From CAVPTL01 sp963727235 (GTDB taxonomy: Bacteria > Actinomycetota > Thermoleophilia > Gaiellales > JAICJC01), in assembly GCA_963727235.1 (NCBI GenBank), contig CAVSFZ010000002.1, positions 22,598 through 86,597 on the forward strand: 64,000 nucleotides of DNA, read 5' to 3'. A program made the position numbers and the translations under genes. The notes below the pieces were generated by a model. That model saw nothing but the letters and a program-made list of their open reading frames with translations. It ran no database searches and was not told the DNA's origin. Within the stretch, counting starts at the first letter, position 1. Each line of letters begins with the position of its first letter. Of the stretch, positions 40,302 through 48,343 are shown one piece after another.

Positions 40302-41927
40302 GTGCCGGCCGTCGCCTCTGCCGCAGCGACCGTGTCCGTATCGTTATCGGGCCGTGATGAGGGTGTGATGGTTGCGCGCGATCATGACGTGATGACTGGC
40401 TCGTGGTCGAATCAACCGGCGGGAGAACTGGGTGGGGTGTCCGCGGGTGGGGTGTCCGCGGGTGGGGTGTCCGCGGGTGAGCGGCCCGGGGTCGCGCCGT
40501 CTCGGTTGCGGCGGCGGGTGGCGGTCGCGTTTGTCTTGGCGGTCGGCGTCGCAACCGGCGTGCTCGCGGTCGGGTCGTACGTGGTGGTGCGCAATGCGCG
40601 ACTCGATGATTCGGCCACCCGGGCGGTGCATCAGACCGTGCTGAACCTGCGGTATGCCACCACTCAGCCGAACGTGCGGGCGTTGTTTGACGGCCTGCGG
40701 GCGCGGGGCCAGTTCTCGGCCGCGGTGGTGTTGACGCGGGGTGTGCCACCGCAGACGTCCGGTGACATCGGGGCCGCCCAGATCCCGGCGGGGCTGCGCC
40801 GGCTGGTCGGTCAGGGGAGGCTGGCCCGCGCGCGAGTCATCGTGGCGGGCACGCACTTTGTGGCTGTCGGCGGCGCGCTGCCCGAGACCCAGGATCAGTA
40901 CTACTTCTTTTACGACGAGCAGCAGGTGTGGAGCGATCTTGCCGTTTTGCGCGACGTGCTTGCCTTCGGCTGGTTGGTGTTGGTGGTGCTTGCGGGACTG
41001 GGTGGAACGCTGTTTGCCAGGCGAACGCTGGCACCTGTCGCCCAGGCAAGCGACGCTGCCCGCTCAATGGCAGAAGGGCTGCTGGATACGCGGTTGCCGG
41101 TTGCCGGCGACGATGAGTTCGGAGCATGGGCGGCCGCATTCAACGACATGGCCGCGGCGCTGGAGGCCAAGATCGGGGCGCTTGCCGAGGCGCAGGAGCG
41201 CGAGCGGCGGTTCACCGCCAACGTCGCCCACGACCTGCGATCACCGCTGACAGCGTTGATCGGCGAGGCACGGCAGTTGGCAAAGCAGGCCGAGGACCTG
41301 CCGTCCGAGTTCCAGCGGCTGACCGGGATGCTTGTCGTCGACGTCGATCGTTTGTGTCGGCTTACTGAGGATCTGCTTGAGATCTCACGCCTCGACTCGG
41401 GACAGGAACCGCCCGAGGCAGAGCCGGTCGATGCCGCTGCCCTCGTCAAGGGCGTGCTGCTAAGCCACGGCTGCTCCGAAACTGTGGCGCTGGACGAACA
41501 CCATGTCGTGCTCACGACCGACCCGCGTCGGTTGGAGCGAATCGTCGCGAACCTGGTCGAAAACGCTGTTACCCATGCCGGCGTGGGCATGCGCGTGCGT
41601 GTCGCGTGCGAGCATGATCAGGCGGTGATCGAGGTGGCTGATGACGGCCCTGGCATCTCCGCGGCGGCGCTGCCGCACATCTTTGACCGCCAGTTCAAGG
41701 CCGATCGCAGCCGCAGCGGTCAGGGAAGTGGCCTTGGGCTTGCGATCGCGCGGGAGAACGCGCGCCTTTTGGGGGGAGACATCACCGCCTCGAGCACACC
41801 CGGCGCTGGCGCCGTTTTCACGCTGCGACTACCTGTGGCCGAATCGTTACCCGATCGCGATCACCCCGTGGCCGGCGCCGCGGATGATAAGGGAGAGATC
41901 CAGTCCGAACAGGAAGGACGACCATGA
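40302..41927 (+). CDS. Sensor histidine kinase (MtrB-like)
   Basis: A 541-residue kinase: cytoplasmic N-tail with GVSAG repeats, first transmembrane helix AVAFVLAVGVATGVLAVGSYVVV (about 72-94), an extracellular sensor of ~125 residues, second helix VLAFGWLVLVVLAGLGG, a HAMP domain, the phospho-acceptor His in NVAHDLRSPLTAL, N-box VENAVTHAG, and G-boxes DDGPGIS and GSGLGLAIA. GTG starts directly after the regulator stop; internal Met codons near 40365 are alternative starts. It overlaps the downstream lipoprotein gene (ATGA). Confidence 0.92.
   Translation: MPAVASAAATVSVSLSGRDEGVMVARDHDVMTGSWSNQPAGELGGVSAGGVSAGGVSAGERPGVAPSRLRRRVAVAFVLAVGVATGVLAVGSYVVVRNARLDDSATRAVHQTVLNLRYATTQPNVRALFDGLRARGQFSAAVVLTRGVPPQTSGDIGAAQIPAGLRRLVGQGRLARARVIVAGTHFVAVGGALPETQDQYYFFYDEQQVWSDLAVLRDVLAFGWLVLVVLAGLGGTLFARRTLAPVAQASDAARSMAEGLLDTRLPVAGDDEFGAWAAAFNDMAAALEAKIGALAEAQERERRFTANVAHDLRSPLTALIGEARQLAKQAEDLPSEFQRLTGMLVVDVDRLCRLTEDLLEISRLDSGQEPPEAEPVDAAALVKGVLLSHGCSETVALDEHHVVLTTDPRRLERIVANLVENAVTHAGVGMRVRVACEHDQAVIEVADDGPGISAAALPHIFDRQFKADRSRSGQGSGLGLAIARENARLLGGDITASSTPGAGAVFTLRLPVAESLPDRDHPVAGAADDKGEIQSEQEGRP
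40434..40478 (+). repeat. Three tandem 15-bp repeats in the kinase N-terminus
   Basis: GGGGTGTCCGCGGGT is present three times without mismatch, encoding GVSAG x3 before the first transmembrane helix. Copy number could vary by slippage and would stay in frame. Confidence 0.92.
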
Positions 41928-42967
41928 GGCGCATCGCTCTCCCATTCGCACTCCTGGCTCTGCTGACCGCGGCCTGCGGCTCAAGCGGAGCCGTTGGCGT
42001 CGGCACCGTGAAGGATCTGGTGCCATTCCCCAAAGTGCTGCCGAACAGCGTCGTTCGAATCAACCCAACCACCCTCAAGCCGATGCAGGTTGTATCAGTC
42101 GGGAGCGCGCCCGACCTCGTCGTCGCCTCCGGGGGTTTCGTCTGGGTCACGCACCACATCCTGCGAGACTTCAACTCTGCGGCCCTCCGAAACGCCGGTG
42201 ATCGGACACTCACACGGGTCGACCCGTCGACCGGCAAACCCAAGGTCGTTGGCGGCGTAGCGCCGTGCGGGCTCGCGGCCGATCCGTCCGGCGACGTGTG
42301 GGTGGCCAACTGCTTCGAGCCGGGCTCAGGCCAGACCTCGAACATCGTGCGCGTCGACGCCAAGACGCTCACCTTCGGGCCAACCTACCCCGTCCCCGGC
42401 GGCCAAGGCTTCTACCGAGGCCTCACCTACGGGGGCGGCTCGGTATGGGTCGCGGACGGCCATGGTGGAAACACCGTGATCCAGGTCAACCCACAGACAG
42501 GCGCGAGGAAGGTGATTCGACTCGAACGTCCCACCGGAGTACTCGTATGGTCAAAGGCACACGGCGATCTCTGGATCAACAACTTCTCCACGGGCAGCCT
42601 CACGCGACTGCACCCCAAGACCGGAGCCACCGAAATCGTCGACAACGTCGCATGGAATCCCTCCTTCCCAGCCGTCGCCGGCGACACCGTGTGGGCCGGA
42701 GACTGGGCGAGTGCCCAGGTCGTTCGCATTCACGCGGTCGGATCGCCCAACCCGCGCAGCATCCCCCTACAGGTGAACAATCCCGGTGCAGGGGTCTGGA
42801 ACGTCGCCGCGGGAGCAGGCTACATCTGGGCGACCACTCCACGAGACGGCGCACTCTGGCGGATCAATCCACAGACCAACGCCGTAACCCGCATCAGCAT
42901 GCCCTACCTGCCGACAGGCGTCACCGCGAATGCAAACCAGGTATGGGTCACTGTCCGCGAGAAGTAA
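41924..42967 (+). CDS. Lipoprotein with YncE/Vgb-like beta-propeller
   Basis: A 347-residue protein. The signal ALPFALLALLTAAC has a lipobox, then repeated blades of the type VVRINPTTLKP, GGFVWVTHH, DVWVANC, GGSVWVADGHGG, DLWINNF, DTVWAGDW and GYIWATTPRDG, which is a seven-bladed streptogramin-lyase-like or YncE-like propeller. Coupled to the kinase gene by ATGA. The regulator-kinase-lipoprotein order recalls mtrA-mtrB-lpqB, where LpqB is a propeller lipoprotein that modulates the kinase; an analogous sensor role is inferred. Confidence 0.82.
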   Translation: MRRIALPFALLALLTAACGSSGAVGVGTVKDLVPFPKVLPNSVVRINPTTLKPMQVVSVGSAPDLVVASGGFVWVTHHILRDFNSAALRNAGDRTLTRVDPSTGKPKVVGGVAPCGLAADPSGDVWVANCFEPGSGQTSNIVRVDAKTLTFGPTYPVPGGQGFYRGLTYGGGSVWVADGHGGNTVIQVNPQTGARKVIRLERPTGVLVWSKAHGDLWINNFSTGSLTRLHPKTGATEIVDNVAWNPSFPAVAGDTVWAGDWASAQVVRIHAVGSPNPRSIPLQVNNPGAGVWNVAAGAGYIWATTPRDGALWRINPQTNAVTRISMPYLPTGVTANANQVWVTVREK

Positions 42968-43251
42968 CCAAACCATGGCCTCGCCGCGGCGAGGAGCGCG
43001 TTTGGCATACCTCGAGCCACCGTCCTCTCTGGCCCAGTCAGTGCGACCGGGTCAACAGCCCCTCCCTACCAACGCGCGGTCATGCTCGAACACCGCCAGC
43101 GCCCCAGCGTCTCGGCTGCTGCGGCAAGAGCCGCGACGGTCCCCGCATGCCGCCGGCACCACCGCAAGCGACCGTGCGAGCAGCCGCGCGATCACATCGA
43201 CACCGCCGCCTGTGCCAAACGGTTTTGCGAGCACACCACGATGGAAACGGG
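42968..43251. other. Intergenic stretch with a possible gene remnant
   Basis: No intact gene. On the minus strand near 43170-43234 a frame reads KPFGTGGGVDVIARLLARSL, which resembles the GGGxDxxARLL start of Bug/TctC-type solute receptors, then degenerates. It could be a decayed fragment or chance. Confidence 0.3.
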
Positions 43252-43560
43252 TCAGCCGCCCGGCCGAATGTACGCTCGGACTGCGCGGCCAAGTCGTTGA
43301 GGCTTGTTCGCTGGCGTACCCCCGGCCTCAACGAAAGGTTGCACCCGCTCCAGGAAGAAGTCGGCGATCGCCTCGGGTGAGTCCCAGACATTGACACAGG
43401 TCACGACGCCGTCCTACTCCCACGCGACCGACACAACCAAAGCCGGCGGCGGCTCCGTGACCATGCGAAGCCGCGCGTTCCATAGCTCGAACTCTTCCCG
43501 AGGAGCGGTCACTCGCTCGATAAACACACGAGCATCATGGCAGATCCACGGTGAAGCCAC
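43252..43560 (-). pseudogene. Small hypothetical protein with in-frame amber stop
   Basis: A ~102-codon minus-strand frame reads ARVFIERVTAPREEFELWN, then VSVAWE-stop-DGVVTCVNV, WDSPEAIADFFLERVQPF and AVRAYIRPGG. Protein-like composition continues on both sides of a TAG at 43414-43416, so one substitution (GAG to TAG) explains the break. The length and strand pattern suggest a dimeric alpha-beta barrel such as antibiotic-biosynthesis-monooxygenase-like proteins, with low certainty. Confidence 0.55.
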
Positions 43561-43589
43561 AATCCCCGTGGAAGCGCGAGCAGAGAGTT

Positions 43590-43856
43590 AGGAGGGAGTG
43601 GGCTGTTACGGCGTGCCGAACGCCATTTGCGGGCACGCTGGGGGCACCGAGGGTGAACTCCGTGGCTCGTCGCCGGCTGGCGGGAGATAGCGTCTGGTGG
43701 CTTGGGTGCACATTGGGTGCAAGCCGTAAACAACGCCTGCATGTAAGCCCCAATGATGACCCCCGCAACCATGCGGGTTTGTCGCTCGGTGTCAGGGTTT
43801 GGCGTGGCCTGTCACGTGCGCCCGAAAGCCGAAGGTGGGAGTCGAACCTGCAGGGC
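43590..43856. repeat. Direct repeat A (island-internal copy of tRNA-Thr flank)
   Basis: About 266 bp aligns with 48838-49104. The final ~67 bp (from GCAACCATGCGGGTTTGTCG to GCGCCCGAAAGCCGA) has a single mismatch. In the other copy that block runs into the 3' end of tRNA-Thr. The pattern is that expected for att sites of a tRNA-targeting integrated element. Confidence 0.75.
43828..43854 (-). pseudogene. tRNA 3'-end fragment (T-arm and acceptor)
   Basis: The minus strand has GGTTCGACTCCCACC followed by TTCGGC, i.e. T-loop plus acceptor 3' strand of a tRNA, at the same place in repeat A where repeat B carries the real tRNA-Thr end. The 5' half is missing and the T-stem does not pair fully, so it is non-functional. 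Confidence 0.65.
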
Positions 43857-43878
43857 CTCTCGACTGCCCAAGTCATCC

Positions 43879-44145
43879 TCAGCTTCGTGCCGGCGCGTGC
43901 TTCCGCGCCACGCGCTCCCGAGTGAGCGCCTGATCTAACTCCCACACCGTCGCCCTCAACCGTTTTTGTACCGCCCGACTGGGATCATCTCGATGAACCG
44001 CGTTTCTGCGGGCCTCGTGCAGTCGCCCGACCACTTCCAAGAGTTCCAACTCGACGCGGTTGGTCTCGGCGCATGCGCGTTCCAAAGCATCGGACGACCT
44101 CTGGCCGTTCGTGCGGACGCTTCGCCCTGTTCTAGGTGTGTCCAT
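43879..44145 (-). CDS. Small charged helical protein, paralog 1
   Basis: 88 residues starting MDTPRTGRSVRTNG. The sequence is almost entirely helical and charged (RVELELLEVVGRLHEARRNAV, AVQKRLRATVWELDQALTRERVARK) with heptad-like spacing, so a coiled coil is likely. It is about 65-70% identical by eye to the protein at 45143 over ~75 residues. No known domain. The paralogs flank the YggT and ferredoxin genes. Confidence 0.6.
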   Translation of the reverse strand: MDTPRTGRSVRTNGQRSSDALERACAETNRVELELLEVVGRLHEARRNAVHRDDPSRAVQKRLRATVWELDQALTRERVARKHAPARS

Positions 44146-44510
44146 CCCATTCCATGCTAGCGACGTGGCCGTCTGTTGCTCAGCGCCCGAGTTGCCGACG
44201 ACGGCCCGCCCCTGTCCCAGCTGTCCCGGTACAGGACGATTGCTGGCGGCTCGCACTGCCCTCACATCCTCACGAGATGTTGGCTTACTCCGCGAGATGG
44301 ACTCGAGCGCTTCGCGATGGATCGAGGACTGCTCAAGCGTCAGGAGTTCTTCCCGGGCTGAAGGGTGTGCGCCGGCCTCTCCAAATCCTCACCAAGGCTG
44401 GGGAGAACACTCACGGATTCGCTGTCTAGCCCTCATCTGGCCGACCTATGGTGGTGACATGAAGGAGGCAGGTTCGCCTCCACCACCGTGATCAGGAAGG
44501 GGGATCTCCC
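44146..44510. other. Intergenic stretch upstream of the YggT gene
   Basis: No convincing gene. Just before the YggT ribosome site an imperfect hairpin (GGAGG at 44464-44468 with CCTCC at 44477-44481, extended by GGTGG/CCACC) covers a 10-codon frame MKEAGSPPPP. It may be a terminator or a leader element. Confidence 0.4.
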
Positions 44511-44780
44511 ATGAGTCATCTGGTTGTGAGCATCATCAACGGCTTCGTGTCGGTATACACGCTGCTGATCCTCGGAGCGGTTGTCCTGTCATGGGTGCGA
44601 CCGTCAATCGGAGGACTCGGGCGTGTCCGTGGGTTCCTTGAGTCCACCACCGGTCCGTACCTTCGCGTGTTCCGGCGATTTGTGCCACCGATCGGGCGCT
44701 TGGACTTCTCGCCGCTGGTTGCCCTGATTACCCTCCAGGTCATGGGTGGGGGTGCCGCCGCGGCCGCTGCGGGCCTCTGA
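44511..44780 (+). CDS. YggT family membrane protein
   Basis: An 89-residue membrane protein with two hydrophobic segments (VVSIINGFVSVYTLLILGAVVL; SPLVALITLQVMGGG) and the family motif SWVRPSI plus PYLRVFRRFVPPIGRLDFSP, as in YggT/Ycf19 proteins. These are often near division genes but here the context is an island. An AGGAAGGGGGA ribosome site precedes the ATG. Role unknown; likely in the cytoplasmic membrane. Confidence 0.85.
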   Translation: MSHLVVSIINGFVSVYTLLILGAVVLSWVRPSIGGLGRVRGFLESTTGPYLRVFRRFVPPIGRLDFSPLVALITLQVMGGGAAAAAAGL

Positions 44781-44913
44781 TCTGTCCGTCATCACCCCTC
44801 CGCCGACGCGGGCGGAAGGGCAATCGGTTGACCGCACGACCGCCTGACATCACGCCGCGACTGCCACGGCCCGCTCATCAGAAACCGCCGCCTAATCGAG
44901 TAGAGGAGACACC

Positions 44914-45102
44914 ATGCTCGTCCATCTAGCCATCGACCCCGACGCATGCATCGGCTCAGGCGAATGCGTCGCCGTAGACCCCGACGCAGTCGAACTCGAC
45001 AGCCACGGGTCAGCCCACCTCCTGATCGACCAACTCGACCAGGACCGCGCAAAACGCCTCTGCGACGCATGCCCCATGAGCGCGATCACGATCCACGGCT
45101 AA
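44914..45102 (+). CDS. Ferredoxin, single-cluster (3Fe-4S/4Fe-4S) P450-type
   Basis: A 62-residue ferredoxin. Cluster ligands: CIGSGEC near the N-terminus and CDACP near the C-terminus, a pattern with a non-cysteine in the second ligand position of the classic CxxCxxC, typical of 3Fe-4S or [4Fe-4S] actinobacterial P450 ferredoxins. The acidic body (DQLDQDRAK) suits docking to a reductase. AGAGGAG ribosome site 7 nt before the ATG. No P450 is in the island; the electron partner is unclear. Confidence 0.88.
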   Translation: MLVHLAIDPDACIGSGECVAVDPDAVELDSHGSAHLLIDQLDQDRAKRLCDACPMSAITIHG

Positions 45103-45142
45103 ACGGCAGGGCCGATCGCTGAGTGATCGGCCCGCCTCAGCC

Positions 45143-45394
45143 TCATCCACCGCGCGTCTCTCGCCGTGCCAGCCGTTCCCGAGTGAGCGACTGATCCAAC
45201 TCCCACACCGTCGCCCGCAACCGCTTCTGCGCCGCCCGACTGGGATCGTCTCGAGGAAGCGCATTTCTGCGGGCGTGGTGCAACTGTTCGACCACCGCCA
45301 AGAGTTCCAACTCGACCCGGTCACTGTCCGCGCACGCGCATTCCAGAGCGTCCAGCGGTGTACGCCCGTTTGGCCCGGTTTCTTGCGTCTCCAT
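45143..45394 (-). CDS. Small charged helical protein, paralog 2
   Basis: 83 residues starting METQETGPNGRTPLD. It shares long blocks with the product of 43879-44145 (RVELELL, DDPSRA-QKRLRATVWELDQ, LTRERLARR). Predicted helical and probably coiled-coil. Function unknown. The duplication within 1.3 kb suggests a repeat unit of the island. Confidence 0.62.
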   Translation of the reverse strand: METQETGPNGRTPLDALECACADSDRVELELLAVVEQLHHARRNALPRDDPSRAAQKRLRATVWELDQSLTRERLARRETRGG

Positions 45395-45852
45395 CCCCTC
45401 GATCCTACCGATCACGTCGTACCGGCCCCTGGATGCGATGAGCCTATCGGCGGCGATCGGCCCCCTAGGCAACGTCGCCGAGGCTACGCCTCAGCCTAGC
45501 TCTCAGTCGGAGCCGGACTTCTTAGTGGGCTCACGTACGGTTGGGGTACATCACCTCTTCGGCTGCCTGCTAGGGCGGAGTTCAACCCGTCAAGTTGCCG
45601 GCACAGCTCACCAGCTTGCCGCCAATCTGCATACCGCCGCCGGAAGCGTCACTGACAACCATCGGCTGGCCCACCGCCCCAGCCGCGCGTTCGGACGGGC
45701 GCATAGAGACCATGGTTTTCTGGTGGCGTCGAGTCGCCCGGGTACGGGTGGATCAAAAGGATCATCGAACTGATGGTCTGCTGACTTGGGCGTCGGTGTG
45801 GGTCTTCGCCTGCCGGCAGAGACTCAGGGAGACGTCGCGGGGGACCGGCCTG
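45395..45852. other. Intergenic stretch, no supported gene
   Basis: 457 bp. The best minus-strand frame is 43 residues (QPMVVSDASGGGMQIGGKLV) with no ribosome site. A segment at about 45509-45542 (GAGCCGGAC ... CACGTACGGTT) recalls group II intron domain V but lacks its paired tip and no intron-encoded protein is near. Confidence 0.4.
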
Positions 45853-46539
45853 TCAGTGGGCGAGCGGCGCCGTGCGCAGGGCTGCTGTTGCGTAGGTGCG
45901 GAATGGCTGCCAGGCCCTGGATAGGCGCGTCACGTCGCTGACCGACGGCGTTGTTGGGAGGCGGTAGGTGCGCTCGATGGCTTTTCGCAGCCGAATGTCT
46001 CCCGCGGGGAAGACATCTGGCCGACGCATCTGGTGGATGAGGAACATCTGGGCGGTCCAGTTGCCGATACCGGGGACGGCGGTGAGCGTCTCCGTAACTT
46101 CAGCGTCTGAAAGGGCGTCGAGGTTTTCCAACTGGAGTGAACGGTCGTCGACTTTGTGAGCCAGTGCATGGATGCTCAATGCCTTGTGGTTGGTAATCCC
46201 GATCGTCCGAAGCGTCGCGGTTGGGAGCGCGAGTATCTGGCGAGCGTTCGGCGGTTGGTCTCCCGTGATCGCGGTGAGGCGTGCGAACATCGTGCAGGCC
46301 GCCGCGATGCTGATCTGCTGGCCGATGATGTGGAGGACGAGAGCTGGGAACCGGCTTGGCCCGGTCACCTCCTCGGGCCACTCGAACGGGTTGTGCTTCT
46401 CGGCGATCTCGGCCAGCCGAGCCATTCTCGGGTCGTTCGCGCGGAACTGTGCGACCGCGAGCGCCCACATGGGTCGGTGCCGGGCATCGATCTCGGAGAG
46501 CGTCCGCGCTGCCGTCGATTCGGCAAGCAGGTCATACAT
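45853..46539 (-). CDS. DNA-3-methyladenine glycosylase II (AlkA-like), HhH-GPD family
   Basis: A 228-residue base-excision glycosylase without the N-terminal domain of E. coli AlkA. The helix-hairpin-helix is LTAVPGIGNWTAQMFLIH and the catalytic Asp lies in VFPAGDIRLRKAI. HIIGQQIS begins the conserved first helix. It removes alkylated purines. Its ATG lies 5 nt upstream of the end of the MOSC-reductase gene (8-nt overlap), so the two are coupled. Together they suggest handling of damaged or modified nucleobases. Confidence 0.9.
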   Translation of the reverse strand: MYDLLAESTAARTLSEIDARHRPMWALAVAQFRANDPRMARLAEIAEKHNPFEWPEEVTGPSRFPALVLHIIGQQISIAAACTMFARLTAITGDQPPNARQILALPTATLRTIGITNHKALSIHALAHKVDDRSLQLENLDALSDAEVTETLTAVPGIGNWTAQMFLIHQMRRPDVFPAGDIRLRKAIERTYRLPTTPSVSDVTRLSRAWQPFRTYATAALRTAPLAH

Positions 46540-48343
46540 CGAGCACCAGCGGTGTCTTTGGCACCGCGACGCACGCCAGGATCTCCCCGCTGGCGACGGG
46601 TGCCCCGGGCGCGTGGAGGTAGGACACGTCGCCCGCCAGCACAGTGGTGACGCAGGTACCACAGCTGCCGGCGCGGCAGCCGAACGGGATTGAGATTCCA
46701 GCTTCTTCGGCCAGTTCGAGAAGCGGCGAGTCACACCGGCTCCATACCGCGACGGCCTGGGATCGTGCGAACGTGACTTCGAGCCCGCAGTCCCGTCGAC
46801 TATCCGGGTCAGGCGCACCGGCTTTGATCGCGGCCGGGCCGAACGCCTCGGAGTGGATTCGGTCATCTGGAACGCCCCACTCGCGCAGCCCGTCCGAGAG
46901 CGACCGCATCATCGCTGCCGGCCCGCAAATGTAGTAGTCGTAGTAGCTCGCCGGCAACAACTCACGCAGCAAATCCACCGACACCCGCCCGCTGTGAGAA
47001 CCGCCCGCACTCTCATCTCCGCCAAGCGGTTGTGAATAGCAGATGTGCAGGTGGATGGAGGGGTGTTGGGCGGCGATCTCTTCGAGATGGGGCCTCATAA
47101 ACTCGTCGCGGTGATCCCTGACCCCGTAAAAGATCCAAGTTTCGCGATCACGACCATGTTCGACGATGCTGTTGGCCATGGCGAGGATCGGCGTTATCCC
47201 AATCCCGCCGCCGATCAACACGACCGGCCGATACGGCTCAGCCGGGTCGAGCGTAAACAGCCCCGCCGGAGCCTTGACCTCGATTTCGCTTCCCACATCC
47301 ATGTGTTCGTGGAGCAGCGTCGACACCAGCCCGCCGGCTGGCTTGGACACAGTCGAGTGGATGCGTTTGACCGTCACGCGGTAGGCATCCTTGCTCGGGC
47401 TGTCCGAGAGCGAGTATGACCGAATCGCGGTGGTCCCGTCCTCAGCCGCAACACGCAGGGTAAGGAACTGCCCCGGCCGGTAAGCCGGCAGGGGCTGGTC
47501 GTCCTTCGGACGCATGTAGAACGACTGGACGTCCTCGCTCTCTCGCACCTTTCGCTGCACCTCGAACGGCCGGAAGCCAGCCCACGCCGGAGGCGGCGGC
47601 GGTGGCAGGAGAGCCGACGTCCCACGGCGCTCGATGTCCGACAGTCGCTTGCGGAAATAGTTGCGCCAACCCTCCGGCAGCACCTCGACAGCCACCGCAC
47701 GCTGCAGGCCTTCGACATCATCTCGATCGTGTGCGTAGAGCCGCGTGATCTCGGTTACCTTGAAACCATGCGGATCCCGGCTTAGAGCGATGATGGGATC
47801 GCCCGCCGACAGCACACCCTCCTGGATCACCGCGAAGTAGAAACCCAGGAGACCACGATCGAGGAACTCCGCGGTGATCTCTTCCCGACCCATCGCGATC
47901 CCCAGCTTGAAGCACGGCAGCCGCGGCTGGGTGACGATCAACTTCGCCGTGCCAATCCCAAAGACATCACCCACGTTCACTTCGGCGTCCACCAGACCAA
48001 CCGTGGTCAGATTCTCGCCGAAGTTACCCAACGTCACGTCAAGCTCCGGCCGTTCCGCCTGCCACAGCGCGTAATGCTCGGAAGCGTACGCATAGACGGC
48101 TTTGTCCCACCCCCCGTGGACGCGGAGATCAGCCTGCTCGTCGCCTTCCAGGTTAAGCGTCCGTACCTTGACCGGACCGCTGACAGGCTGCTTGAAGATC
48201 GCGGTTGTGATTGGGCTGTTCTTCCACTGAACCGCACGTGGCCGCCCGACATTCACCGATACAACCGCGGCGGAGTGGTCGCCCTGCAGGCCCGCTAACT
48301 CGGCAGCAGCCATCGTGCACCTGTCAATCGCGCCGGCGGCCAC
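46532..48343 (-). CDS. MOSC domain / ferredoxin-NAD(P)H reductase / 2Fe-2S ferredoxin fusion
   Basis: 603 residues in three modules. The N-terminal ~220 residues are a YiiM-like MOSC domain (GGWDKAVYAYASEHY, LGNFGENLTTVGL, QPRLPCFKLGIAMG, where the Cys can bind molybdenum cofactor). A PPPPPP linker leads to an FAD/NAD(P) reductase (RSYSLSD, GGGIGITPILAM, YICGPAAMM) and a C-terminal plant-type 2Fe-2S domain (CRAGSCGTC plus a final Cys). YiiM and YcbX proteins reduce N-hydroxylated bases such as 6-hydroxylaminopurine using a separate reductase; here it is built in. GTG at 48343 has GAGGAA 6 nt upstream. Operon with alkA-like. Confidence 0.9.
   Translation of the reverse strand: MAAGAIDRCTMAAAELAGLQGDHSAAVVSVNVGRPRAVQWKNSPITTAIFKQPVSGPVKVRTLNLEGDEQADLRVHGGWDKAVYAYASEHYALWQAERPELDVTLGNFGENLTTVGLVDAEVNVGDVFGIGTAKLIVTQPRLPCFKLGIAMGREEITAEFLDRGLLGFYFAVIQEGVLSAGDPIIALSRDPHGFKVTEITRLYAHDRDDVEGLQRAVAVEVLPEGWRNYFRKRLSDIERRGTSALLPPPPPPAWAGFRPFEVQRKVRESEDVQSFYMRPKDDQPLPAYRPGQFLTLRVAAEDGTTAIRSYSLSDSPSKDAYRVTVKRIHSTVSKPAGGLVSTLLHEHMDVGSEIEVKAPAGLFTLDPAEPYRPVVLIGGGIGITPILAMANSIVEHGRDRETWIFYGVRDHRDEFMRPHLEEIAAQHPSIHLHICYSQPLGGDESAGGSHSGRVSVDLLRELLPASYYDYYICGPAAMMRSLSDGLREWGVPDDRIHSEAFGPAAIKAGAPDPDSRRDCGLEVTFARSQAVAVWSRCDSPLLELAEEAGISIPFGCRAGSCGTCVTTVLAGDVSYLHAPGAPVASGEILACVAVPKTPLVLDV

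Noticed and set aside
40434..40478. CRISPR-like repeat
   Set aside because: Three direct 15-mers without spacers, in frame within a kinase gene; a simple tandem repeat. No CRISPR array or cas gene was seen in the window.
43170..43234. Bug/TctC-type receptor fragment (GGGVDVIARLLARSL)
   Set aside because: Only about 20 residues look right, with no continuation or signal peptide; listed only as a possible remnant.
45509..45542. Group II intron domain V-like segment (GAGCCG ... ACGTACGGTT)
   Set aside because: The two outer strands pair, but the closing base and one internal pair mismatch and the tip does not fold; no reverse transcriptase or other intron domains are nearby.
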